From contig JAURMX010000020.1 of assembly GCA_030830475.1 (NCBI GenBank), positions 35,440-99,439 of the forward strand: a stretch of 64,000 bases of DNA, in the 5' to 3' direction. Under the pieces are notes generated by a model. The model did no database searches. It was not told where the DNA came from and worked only from the letters and a program-made list of their open reading frames with translations. The position numbers were made by a program, and so were the translations under genes. This document shows, piece by piece, positions 35,292-42,926 of the stretch (position 1 is the stretch's first letter; the number at the start of each line of letters is the position of its first letter). The stretch is from Candidatus Nanopelagicales bacterium. Its GTDB lineage: Bacteria; Actinomycetota; Actinomycetes; Nanopelagicales; Nanopelagicaceae.

Positions 35292-35349
35292 TTGCAGTCT
35301 ATTTTTAGCCACTTGCAGTCGGTTGCAGCGTCAAAAAAAGCTTTTGCAG
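35292..35349 (+). promoter_or_regulatory. Four direct TTGCAG repeats upstream of the LacI gene
   Basis: TTGCAG occurs at 35292-35297, 35313-35318, 35323-35328 and 35344-35349, just before the LacI-family start at 35365. The spacings are 21, 10 and 21 bp, close to whole helical turns, suggesting protein binding on one face. A further TTGCAG lies upstream of the binding-protein gene near 38119. LacI operators are usually inverted repeats, so the role is uncertain. Confidence 0.4.
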
Positions 35350-35364
35350 GGATGGAGGTTAGTG

Positions 35365-36381
35365 GTGAGTAACGGAAAAGTTGGCATTAAAGAGGTCGCC
35401 ACAGAAGCTGGGGTTTCCATAGCAACCGTTTCTCGGGCTCTGCGAGGTTTGCATCATGTTAATCCTGAGACTCGAAACAAGATTTTGAATGCTGCCGAAA
35501 AATTGAATTATGCGATTCCACAAGCGACCGCCAAATCTATCTTTGGCCGAACCAATTCAGTTGGAGTTGTGGCTCCATACATTTCCCGTTGGTATTTCGC
35601 TCAGGTTATCAATGGCGCTGAACAAGCTTTACGTGAGGCTGGTTTAGATCTCCTGCTCTACAACTTCTCTCAAATGAAGGGAAGGGAAAGGTTATTTCAA
35701 CATCAATTGTTGAAAGGACGAGTTGATGCTCTGGTTGTTATCAGCTTGCCACCCACGGAAGAAGAGTTTGAATCGATGCTGGGACTTGGAATTCCAATTG
35801 CATTGGTAGGAATGCATCACGCGGATTGTTCAAGTGTTGCAATTGACGATGTTGCTGGCGCCCGAACCGCAACTCAACACCTTGTAAATCTTGGCCATAA
35901 AAAGATCGGTTTAATCTCCGGACGTCCAGATGATCCTTTTGGATTCAGCGTTCCGCAAGATCGCAGAAATGGCTTTATGCAGGTATTGGCTGAGAGTGGT
36001 TTAGAGTGGAAACCGTCACGCGAGGTTTATGGCGATTTCACTATGTATGGCGCTAGTAGGGCAATGGATGATTTATTGGCCCGGCCAGATCGTCCAACAG
36101 CAATCTTTGCTCAATCAGATGAAATGGCGTTGGGAGCACTACAGGCAATTCGAAGAAATGGTTTGAAGGTGCCAGATGACATCTCAATAATCGGCTTTGA
36201 TGGCCATGAAATGGCTGAGTTTTCCGATTTAACTACGATTGAACAACCCGTTCAATTGATGGGTGAAATGGCGGCGTGGTCAATAATGGAGCGACTGAAA
36301 TCTCCGAAGAGTGAATCTCACTCTTTAACTTTGCCGACTACATTGGTAGTTAGAGACTCGACTCGCAGGTTAGATATTTAA
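35365..36381 (+). CDS. LacI-family transcriptional regulator of the glucoside locus
   Basis: 338 aa. The N-terminal HTH IKEVATEAGVSIATVSRALRG and hinge-type region are followed by a periplasmic-binding-like domain (SVGVVAPYISRWYFAQVINGAEQ; AIDDVAGARTATQHLVNLGH; ISIIGFDGHEMAEFSDLTTIEQP). GTG 35365 lies 6 nt after GGAGG; the longer frame from TTG 35323 is rejected. Located directly upstream of a GH13 glucosidase and ABC transporter, it is most likely their sugar-responsive repressor. Confidence 0.88.
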   Translation: MSNGKVGIKEVATEAGVSIATVSRALRGLHHVNPETRNKILNAAEKLNYAIPQATAKSIFGRTNSVGVVAPYISRWYFAQVINGAEQALREAGLDLLLYNFSQMKGRERLFQHQLLKGRVDALVVISLPPTEEEFESMLGLGIPIALVGMHHADCSSVAIDDVAGARTATQHLVNLGHKKIGLISGRPDDPFGFSVPQDRRNGFMQVLAESGLEWKPSREVYGDFTMYGASRAMDDLLARPDRPTAIFAQSDEMALGALQAIRRNGLKVPDDISIIGFDGHEMAEFSDLTTIEQPVQLMGEMAAWSIMERLKSPKSESHSLTLPTTLVVRDSTRRLDI

Positions 36382-36400
36382 CAGAAAAAAGTTGGTTCCA

Positions 36401-38065
36401 GTGAATAGAAAATCTTTGTTGTGGTGGCAGGAGGCCGCTATCTATCAGATTTATCCAAGATCTTTTCAGGATTCCAATGGTGATGGAGAGGGAGATCTTC
36501 CCGGAGTTATTTCACGATTGCCTTACCTGAAAGAGTTGGGAGTTGATGCAATTTGGCTGAGCCCGTTCTACAAATCGCCAAATAAAGATGGTGGATATGA
36601 TGTTTCAAACCCAAGAGATGTCGATCCCAGATTTGGCAAAATGTCTGATGCCAATGCACTAATTGAAGAGTCCCACAAGCTCGGATTACGAGTGATTGTA
36701 GATATCGTTCCAAATCACTTTTCAACTGAGCACGTTTGGTTTAAAGCAGCACTAAATTCCAAACCTGGTTCTAAAGAGCGAGACCGTTTTCATTTTTTTG
36801 ATGGGCGAGGCGACGAGGGAGAAATTCCGCCAAATAATTGGTGTTCGATTTTTGGCGGACCGGCTTGGAGTCGGGTAACTGAATTAGATGGGAGACCTGG
36901 TCAGTGGTACCTACATCTATTTGATTCAACACAAGCCGATCTGAATTGGAAAAACGAGGATGTACATAAGGATTTTGAGGAGAGTTTGAGATTCTGGCTA
37001 GATAAAGGGGTAGATGGATTTCGGATTGATGTTGCACATGGCTTAGTGAAAGATGAGATTTTGCAGGATCATCGAGATCCCGAAGGTCTTACTCGAGCCT
37101 TGCGACTTGATGTTAGCGACATGCCACGAGAGCAAAGAGAATCACTGCTCTCTGATGTACCGTTTTTTGATCGGGATGGTGTTCATGAAATTTATCGAAA
37201 GTGGCGCAAGATTTTTGACTCATACCCCAATGATCGAATGAGCGTTGCGGAGGCATGGGTACATCCGAGTTACAGAGCAACCCTCTATGTGAGACCAGAT
37301 GAACTGCATCAAATATTCAATTTTGATTTCTTGATTGCCGAATGGGATGCAAAGTTTCTAGCCAATGCTGTTGATAAAACTTTGCAGGAGGTCGCTGCGG
37401 TTGCAGCTTCACCGACCTGGGTGCTTTCTAATCATGATTCACCTCGCTTGGTCAGTCGAATGGGGGGAGCAGAGTCAGGAGAGCGAAAAGCACGTGCAAT
37501 TGCGCTGCTTACCCACGCACTGCCTGGAGGTGTTTATGTTTTTCAGGGCGAGGAGTTAGGGCTTCCAGATGCACCATTGTCGGATCAAGATCGACAAGAT
37601 CCAGTTTTCTTTAGAACCAATGGCGTAGACAAAGGTCGTGATGGCGCCAGAGTTCCTTTACCTTGGAATTCAAACCAAAGCCAGTTTGGATTTACCACCA
37701 GTAAGCCATGGCTGCCAATTCCGAGTGATTGGAAAGATAAATCAGTTGATAAACAAGCGCATTCTACCGATGGAAACAACCTTTCATTTTTAAGGCTTTA
37801 TCAAAAATCTCTTCGGCTCCGAAAACTCTTCGCTGATTCAGAATTCCATTGGCTGACAAGATCAAATGAGGTTATTGGCTTTATTCGAGGAAGCGAGTAT
37901 GTGATTTATTCAAATACCTCGGGACAAGCGCAACAGGTATCCCTGCCGGAGTCCTTTAGGGCCTTTGAGATTATTCTCTGCTCAGCCCCTAACGATTTGG
38001 CTCCAGGGCCAGGGGGTCTTTCGCTGCCACCACACAGCACCACCTGGGTCAAAAGCGTGCGGTAG
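36401..38065 (+). CDS. GH13 alpha-glucosidase / oligo-1,6-glucosidase
   Basis: About 554 aa. Family 13 motifs: AIYQIYPRSFQDSNGDGEGDLPG at the start, VDIVPNHFS (region I), DGFRIDVAHG with the nucleophile Asp at about residue 210 (region II), MSVAEAW with the acid/base Glu at about 284 (region III) and LSNHDSPR with the transition-state Asp at about 346 (region IV). No signal peptide, so it should act on imported maltose, trehalose-like or isomaltose-type glucosides in the cytoplasm. GTG 36401 or TTG 36392 could be the start; neither has a strong ribosome site. Follows the LacI gene by about 20 nt. Confidence 0.88.
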   Translation: MNRKSLLWWQEAAIYQIYPRSFQDSNGDGEGDLPGVISRLPYLKELGVDAIWLSPFYKSPNKDGGYDVSNPRDVDPRFGKMSDANALIEESHKLGLRVIVDIVPNHFSTEHVWFKAALNSKPGSKERDRFHFFDGRGDEGEIPPNNWCSIFGGPAWSRVTELDGRPGQWYLHLFDSTQADLNWKNEDVHKDFEESLRFWLDKGVDGFRIDVAHGLVKDEILQDHRDPEGLTRALRLDVSDMPREQRESLLSDVPFFDRDGVHEIYRKWRKIFDSYPNDRMSVAEAWVHPSYRATLYVRPDELHQIFNFDFLIAEWDAKFLANAVDKTLQEVAAVAASPTWVLSNHDSPRLVSRMGGAESGERKARAIALLTHALPGGVYVFQGEELGLPDAPLSDQDRQDPVFFRTNGVDKGRDGARVPLPWNSNQSQFGFTTSKPWLPIPSDWKDKSVDKQAHSTDGNNLSFLRLYQKSLRLRKLFADSEFHWLTRSNEVIGFIRGSEYVIYSNTSGQAQQVSLPESFRAFEIILCSAPNDLAPGPGGLSLPPHSTTWVKSVR

Positions 38066-38090
38066 CCCACCAAGTAAGCACCCTGAAATC

Positions 38091-38117
38091 GTTTGTAGTT
38101 AATCAAACCGTTAATCA
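38091..38117. promoter_or_regulatory. Inverted repeat and direct repeats upstream of the binding-protein gene
   Basis: GTTTG at 38091-38095 and CAAAC at 38104-38108 form an inverted repeat with an 8-nt centre, and GTTAATCA is repeated at 38098-38105 and 38110-38117. This is a candidate operator for the LacI-type protein in the transporter promoter region. Supported by symmetry and position only. Confidence 0.35.
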
Positions 38118-38183
38118 TTTGCAGAGTTTTTACATGGCTTAACCCTTGCCCAAACTCGAGGCTGAGAGAAGACTGTGCGGGAT

Positions 38184-38208
38184 TCCTCGGAGCAATCTGA
38201 GGATTTTT
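38184..38208 (+). terminator. Intrinsic terminator-like hairpin in the leader of the binding-protein gene
   Basis: TCCTCGGA (38184-38191), loop GCAA (a GNRA tetraloop), TCTGAGGA (38196-38203), then TTTTT (38204-38208): an 8-bp stem with one G-T pair followed by a T run. It lies 28 bp before ATG 38236. It may end the LacI-GH13 transcript, or attenuate the transporter transcript if the promoter is further upstream near 38110-38150. Confidence 0.6.
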
Positions 38209-38213
38209 GTAGT

Positions 38214-38225
38214 CCTTTCGAAAGG
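38214..38225 (+). promoter_or_regulatory. Palindrome overlapping the binding-protein ribosome site
   Basis: CCTTTCGAAAGG at 38214-38225 is a perfect 12-bp palindrome whose right half overlaps the AAAGGGG Shine-Dalgarno of ATG 38236. As RNA it could form a short hairpin masking the ribosome site, or it may be a DNA operator. Weak stem, so low confidence in function. Confidence 0.35.
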
Positions 38226-38235
38226 GGAAAACTAT

Positions 38236-39588
38236 ATGACCGCAACTTTGCGGCGTCGTCGATTTATTTTGGCGACATCAGCCTTTGCTGCGTTAACTCT
38301 AATCCTTAGCGGATGTTCAAGTTCAGATGACTCTGCTAGTGGAGCTAATTGCGATGCGTATGAGGCATACCAGGGAAATGATGGATCTGAAATTGAAATT
38401 TATTCTTCAATCCGCAGTCCAGAGGCAGAGATTTATCAGGAATCTTTTGCTGAGTTTGAAGAGTGCACCGGCATCACAATTAACTGGAATGGAACTGCAG
38501 AGTTTGAAGCTCAACTTCCAGTTCGTGTTGAAGGTGGAACAGCACCTGATTTAGCAGTCTTCCCACAACCAGGCTTGCTAAAAGCAATGGTGGCAACCGG
38601 AAAGATGGTTCCTGCTTCTGATGATGTTTCTGCAGCTGCTGATGAGTATTACGGCGCAGATTGGAAGGCATACGGAACAGTTGACGGTACCTTCTATGCA
38701 GCACCACTAGGCGCAAATGTTAAGTCATTTGTTTGGTACTCACCGAAGACTTTTGCTGACAACGGTTGGACAATCCCAACAACTTGGAGCGAGCTACTTG
38801 CACTCTCAGATCAGATTGCATCTGAGGGCAAGGTTCAACCGTGGTGCGTTGGTTTTGGTTCAGGCGATGCAACAGGTTGGGTAGGAACTGACTGGATGGA
38901 AGATTTGATGCTTCGTGTAAACGATGCAGCTACCTATGATGCTTGGGTAAATCACACCATGCCATTCAACGATGCCAAGGTTGCTGCGGTTCTTAAGGAA
39001 GCTGGAAAGATCCTGAAGAATCCAAAGTATGTTGGCAATGTTTCAGCTATCGCTACAACAACCTTCCAAGAAGGTGGAGCGGGACTAGTTGATGGATCTT
39101 GCGCAATGCACCGTCAAGCCTCATTCATCGGTGGAATTCTTTCTGCTGACTACGGCGCAACAATCGTTACTCCAGAAGACACTGATGTAGAGGGTGGAAT
39201 TACAACCTTCTACTTCCCAGGCGTAACCGCCGATCAGCGTCCAGCTCTAGGTGGCGGCGAGTTCGTTGGTGCGTTCAATGACAGCGGGGCAGCTCAGGCT
39301 GTTCAGCTATATCTAACTTCGCCAGAGTGGAACAACAAGAAGGCTGCACTTGGTGGCTGGTTCTCAGCTAACAAGGGCCTTGATGTTGCCAACGTGGCAG
39401 ATCCGGTAAATAAGAATGCTGTTGAGATCCTAAAGAGCGCAACAACATTCCGTTTCGATGGCTCTGATGCGATGCCAGCTGCAGTTGGTGCTGGTTCATT
39501 CTGGAAGGAAATGACCGCTTGGGTTGCCGAGAACAAGTCCGATAAGGCTGTTCTTGATGCAATCGAGAAGTCATGGCCTAAGTCCTAA
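38236..39588 (+). CDS. ABC transporter sugar-binding lipoprotein (alpha-glucoside type)
   Basis: 450 aa. Lipoprotein signal peptide with basic start TLRRRRFILATSAFAALTLILSGC; lipobox LSGC gives lipidated C27. The mature part is an extracellular solute-binding protein family 1 fold, similar to AglE-type alpha-glucoside binders (FEECTGITINWNGTAEFEAQLPVRVEGGTAPDLAVFPQPG). ATG 38236 is preceded by AAAGGGGAAA; the longer frame from 38146 is rejected. Codon use is noticeably regular with many abundant codons, fitting high expression. A hairpin precedes and another follows the gene. Confidence 0.9.
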   Translation: MTATLRRRRFILATSAFAALTLILSGCSSSDDSASGANCDAYEAYQGNDGSEIEIYSSIRSPEAEIYQESFAEFEECTGITINWNGTAEFEAQLPVRVEGGTAPDLAVFPQPGLLKAMVATGKMVPASDDVSAAADEYYGADWKAYGTVDGTFYAAPLGANVKSFVWYSPKTFADNGWTIPTTWSELLALSDQIASEGKVQPWCVGFGSGDATGWVGTDWMEDLMLRVNDAATYDAWVNHTMPFNDAKVAAVLKEAGKILKNPKYVGNVSAIATTTFQEGGAGLVDGSCAMHRQASFIGGILSADYGATIVTPEDTDVEGGITTFYFPGVTADQRPALGGGEFVGAFNDSGAAQAVQLYLTSPEWNNKKAALGGWFSANKGLDVANVADPVNKNAVEILKSATTFRFDGSDAMPAAVGAGSFWKEMTAWVAENKSDKAVLDAIEKSWPKS

Positions 39589-39630
39589 CGGTTAGAGAGT
39601 CAGCTAGAAATAGTTGATTAACTAAATTGG

Positions 39631-39665
39631 AAAGAGGTGCGGTGTAATTTCACCGCACCTCTTTT
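39631..39665 (+). terminator. Strong stem-loop after the binding-protein gene
   Basis: AAAGAGGTGCGGTG (39631-39644), loop TAATTT, CACCGCACCTCTTT (39651-39664) with one more T at 39665: a perfect 14-bp stem. It sits between the binding-protein stop (39588) and the first permease (39726). Such hairpins usually stabilise or partly end the transcript so that binding protein is made in excess over membrane permease. Confidence 0.8.
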
Positions 39666-39725
39666 GCAAAGTAGATTTGTACATAGGGAAATCTGATTCA
39701 GAGCGATATTTCAGAGGGGGTTGGA

Positions 39726-40727
39726 ATGCTTGAGGTAGCAGCTCGGCAAACCCAACTCGAGCAGGCTTTCTCCAAATTAACTGGTTTAGTACTGACTGTT
39801 TTAATTTTCGCACTGCTTGTCATGTTGGCATTTTGGCTGGCCGAGCGTGCCTCAGAAAAAATTCAACGGTATGTGAAGTATCTGCTATTTCTAACTCCTG
39901 CATTAGTTTTCCTTTTCATTGGGTTGATTGGTCCAGCCCTCAGAACTCTTTACCTCTCATTCCGAGATGCCAGAGGAGATAACTTTGTAGGTTTGGAGAA
40001 TTATCATTGGGCTTTTACACAGCCGGAAATTCTTGAGGTTTTGAAAAATACCGGCATCTGGATGGTGGTGGCACCGCTGGCTTCAACGGGTTTTGGACTA
40101 ACTATCGCGGTATTAACTGATCGAATGCGTCGCCCGGGACTTGTGAAGTCATTGATATTTATGCCAATGGCGATCTCATTTGTGGGAGCCGGAATTATCT
40201 GGAAGTTCGTATATCAATTTCAACCCAATGATCGAGTAGCTGAAATTGGTCTATTAAGTCAGATTGCAGAGTGGTTAGGTTTTGTGCCTACCAACTGGAT
40301 TCTTACCTCTCCCTTAAACACATTTTTATTAATTATTGTTTTTGTTTGGATTCAAACCGGCTTTGCCATGGTGGTCTTATCCGCTGCCATAAAGGCCATC
40401 CCTGATGAAATTCTGGAAGCTTCGATGTTGGATGGGGCGAGTGGTTGGAAGCGTTTTAGCAAGGTTACCGTTCCCATGATTCGGGGGACCATCATCGTAG
40501 TTCTAAGCACCATCACAATTGGCGCGTTGAAGGTTTTCGACATAATTCGAACTATGACTGGTGGAAACTTTAAAACCAGTGTTATTGCAAATGAAATGTA
40601 TAACCAGTCTTTTAGAGCCCTTAATTATGGAACTGGTAGCGCTTTGGCGATAATCCTTTTTATCGGAGTGCTTCCTTTAGTGGCTTATAACGTTGTCCAT
40701 CTGCGTCGAGAGAGAGCAGAGCGATGA
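39726..40727 (+). CDS. ABC sugar transporter permease (AglF/MalF-like)
   Basis: 333 aa. Binding-protein-dependent transport inner-membrane component. About seven to eight hydrophobic segments; the first at about residues 16-42, a second near 55-75. The EAA loop reads EILEASMLDGASGWKRFSKVTVP near residue 226, which docks the ATPase. AGAGGGGG precedes ATG 39726. The 3' end overlaps the next permease ATG by 4 nt. No ATPase gene is in the locus, so a shared MsmK/MalK-type ATPase encoded elsewhere is expected. Confidence 0.9.
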   Translation: MLEVAARQTQLEQAFSKLTGLVLTVLIFALLVMLAFWLAERASEKIQRYVKYLLFLTPALVFLFIGLIGPALRTLYLSFRDARGDNFVGLENYHWAFTQPEILEVLKNTGIWMVVAPLASTGFGLTIAVLTDRMRRPGLVKSLIFMPMAISFVGAGIIWKFVYQFQPNDRVAEIGLLSQIAEWLGFVPTNWILTSPLNTFLLIIVFVWIQTGFAMVVLSAAIKAIPDEILEASMLDGASGWKRFSKVTVPMIRGTIIVVLSTITIGALKVFDIIRTMTGGNFKTSVIANEMYNQSFRALNYGTGSALAIILFIGVLPLVAYNVVHLRRERAER

Positions 40728-41656
40728 CAAATATCCTAAAGCGGAAAAAAGTAAGAGATATCGAGAGTGTTAAGACACATCTATCCAGCCCTTGGGCAAG
40801 CTTTGCTGCGATTTTATTGGCTACGATTTGGACTATTCCCACCTTTGGATTGTTTGTAACCTCATTTAGACCTAGTACTGGCATAAATACTTCAGGCTGG
40901 TGGACGGTACTCACGAAACCAGAGTTCACACTAGAGAACTACTCACGAGTTTTATTTGAAGGCAGAGGGGCAACCCCGCCTTTAAGTCAGTATTTTTTGA
41001 ATACTTTTGCAATCGTGGTTCCTTCAACAATAATTCCAATCACCATTGCCATTTTTGCTGCATACGCAATCGCTTGGTTTGACTTCAAAGGTCGCAACTT
41101 CATCTTTTTCTCGATATTTGCGCTGCAGGTCATCCCGCTTCAGATGTCTCTCATCCCTCTTTTGCAGCTATTCTCAGGTGGTTTACACATAGGTAGCGTT
41201 ACGGTCATTCCGAGTTTTGGCATAACTGGAACCTTTATTCCTATTTGGTTGGCCCACACAATGTTTGGACTTCCCTTAGCAATCTTCTTGCTACACAACT
41301 TCATAGCCCAATTACCTCGAGAGTTGATTGAGGCGGCACGAGTCGATGGAGCCGACTATTTCAAGCTCTTTCGTCAGATAGTTTTACCACTGAGTATTCC
41401 GGCGATTGCCTCATTTGCCATATTTCAATTCCTTTGGGTATGGAATGACCTGTTAGTGGCTTTGACATTTGGTGGAGGGAAGCGAGAAATCGCTCCGCTA
41501 ATGGTGAGATTAGCTGAAATGACTGGAACCCGGGGCGGGGATTGGGAGTTACTCACCGCTGGCGCTTTTGTGTCAATTCTGGTGCCGGTGGCGGTCTTCT
41601 TTGCCCTGCAACGGTATTTCGTGCGCGGATTACTTGCGGGATCTGTCAAAGGATAA
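40724..41656 (+). CDS. ABC sugar transporter permease (AglG/MalG-like)
   Basis: 310 aa. Six membrane segments starting at about residue 28; EAA loop ELIEAARVDGADYFKLFRQIVLPL near residue 206. It pairs with the upstream permease through a 4-nt ATGA overlap, forming the heterodimeric channel. The C-terminus RYFVRGLLAGSVKG is the normal MalG-like end. The operon seems to stop here, because a new promoter-like region follows at 41657. Confidence 0.9.
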   Translation: MTNILKRKKVRDIESVKTHLSSPWASFAAILLATIWTIPTFGLFVTSFRPSTGINTSGWWTVLTKPEFTLENYSRVLFEGRGATPPLSQYFLNTFAIVVPSTIIPITIAIFAAYAIAWFDFKGRNFIFFSIFALQVIPLQMSLIPLLQLFSGGLHIGSVTVIPSFGITGTFIPIWLAHTMFGLPLAIFLLHNFIAQLPRELIEAARVDGADYFKLFRQIVLPLSIPAIASFAIFQFLWVWNDLLVALTFGGGKREIAPLMVRLAEMTGTRGGDWELLTAGAFVSILVPVAVFFALQRYFVRGLLAGSVKG

Positions 41657-41668
41657 AGCTTTCAAAAA

Positions 41669-41712
41669 AACTTAAAGTTTTACTTAAAGTTATTGTCCCA
41701 AAGTGGCATACT
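41669..41712 (+). promoter_or_regulatory. Promoter with repeated AACTTAAAGTT elements, probably leaderless
   Basis: AACTTAAAGTT at 41669-41679 and ACTTAAAGTT at 41682-41691 are near-identical, each close to palindromic, 12 bp apart. A -10-like CATACT at 41707-41712 lies 7 nt before ATG 41720, so transcription may begin at or next to the start codon (leaderless). Weak -35. Inferred from sequence only. Confidence 0.4.
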
Positions 41713-41719
41713 CCCGTTT

Positions 41720-42898
41720 ATGTCCAATTCGGCCATTTCTAGTTCGGCCAGTGCTAGTTCGATAAGTGCAATGTCTCTGCAAGATCTACGAAATAGAAAA
41801 AGTGTTAAGTGGCGACAATTCCCATCTGATGTGCTTCCTCTTCCAGTTGCGGAGATGGATTTTCCCATAGCAGAACAAGTAAAACTTGCCCTAAGAGACA
41901 TGATTGAAAGATCTGATACCGGTTATCTAGGGCCGTTTCCAGAGATGTTTGATGCTTTTGCAGGGTTCGCTAAACATAGATGGAACTGGAATGTTGATGT
42001 TTCACAGATGCGAATTGCTACTGATGTTGGGGTAGGAACTGTAGAGGTAATCCGCACTCTCATTGATCCAGGAGATCGGGTAATGCTTAACTCTCCGGTC
42101 TACGACAATATGTGGCGGTGGGTTGGCGAAGTTAAAGCAAACTTGGTTGACGTACCTTTGACAGAGAATAATCTTGATTACTCTCTTGATTTAGATGCGA
42201 TAGAAGCTGAGTATAAAAAAGGAATAAAGGTTCACATTCTGTGTCATCCCCATAATCCAGTCGGAGTTATCTTCTCTAAAGAGATTTTGGCGAAACTTGC
42301 TGAACTAGCCGTTAAGTATCAAGTCAAAATAATTAGCGATGAGATTCATGGCCCACTAACCTACGATTCCAACTCTTTCACTCCGTTTTTGGCGATTAGT
42401 GATGCGGCTCGCGAGGTAGGAATTACAGTGACTAGCGCTAGCAAAGGGTTTAACTTAGCCGGTTTGAAATGCGCACTGATTATCACTAGCTCTCAAGAGT
42501 TAAAAGAGAAGATCAACTCAATGCCGATTTCGGTGGCTTTTCGCGCCTCGCTTTTCGGCGCGGTCGCGGCGACTGCAGCCTTCAGAGACTCAGCGGCCTG
42601 GCTGGATGGAGTTTTAGCTACTTTAAATGAAAATCGTAAATTGATTAGGCATCTAGTAGAAACGCAATTACCAGCAATTGGCTATCGAATTCCAGATTTT
42701 GGTTACCTGGCATGGTTAGATCTTTCAAATCTGGGGTTAGGCGAGGATCCCACAAAACTCATTCTGGAGCGGGGTAAGTTAGCTATCAATGGGGGAGCCA
42801 TGTACGGACCCAAGCACAAGAGCTTTGCCCGCATAAATTTCGGAACTAGCCCAGAGATAATTATTGAAGCCTTTAATCGTATTCAAAAAAGCCTTTAA
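41720..42898 (+). CDS. PatB/MalY-type PLP C-S lyase / aminotransferase
   Basis: About 392 aa from ATG 41720. Fold-type I PLP enzyme of the MalY/PatB cystathionine beta-lyase group: N-terminal SVKWRQFPSDVLPLPVAEMDF is diagnostic (WVADMDF in MalY), HPHNPVGVIFSKE, ISDEIHGPL, and TSASKGFNLAGLKCA with the PLP lysine. It likely cleaves cystathionine or cysteine-type substrates. A serine-rich N-terminal stretch (about residues 2-17) has short internal repeats; ATG 41771 (MSLQDLRNRKS) is a credible later start. It is followed by a FAD oxidoreductase 28 nt downstream. Confidence 0.85.
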   Translation: MSNSAISSSASASSISAMSLQDLRNRKSVKWRQFPSDVLPLPVAEMDFPIAEQVKLALRDMIERSDTGYLGPFPEMFDAFAGFAKHRWNWNVDVSQMRIATDVGVGTVEVIRTLIDPGDRVMLNSPVYDNMWRWVGEVKANLVDVPLTENNLDYSLDLDAIEAEYKKGIKVHILCHPHNPVGVIFSKEILAKLAELAVKYQVKIISDEIHGPLTYDSNSFTPFLAISDAAREVGITVTSASKGFNLAGLKCALIITSSQELKEKINSMPISVAFRASLFGAVAATAAFRDSAAWLDGVLATLNENRKLIRHLVETQLPAIGYRIPDFGYLAWLDLSNLGLGEDPTKLILERGKLAINGGAMYGPKHKSFARINFGTSPEIIIEAFNRIQKSL

Positions 42899-42926
42899 TT
42901 AGGTGAAAGCGTCTAGGTAAAGAATT

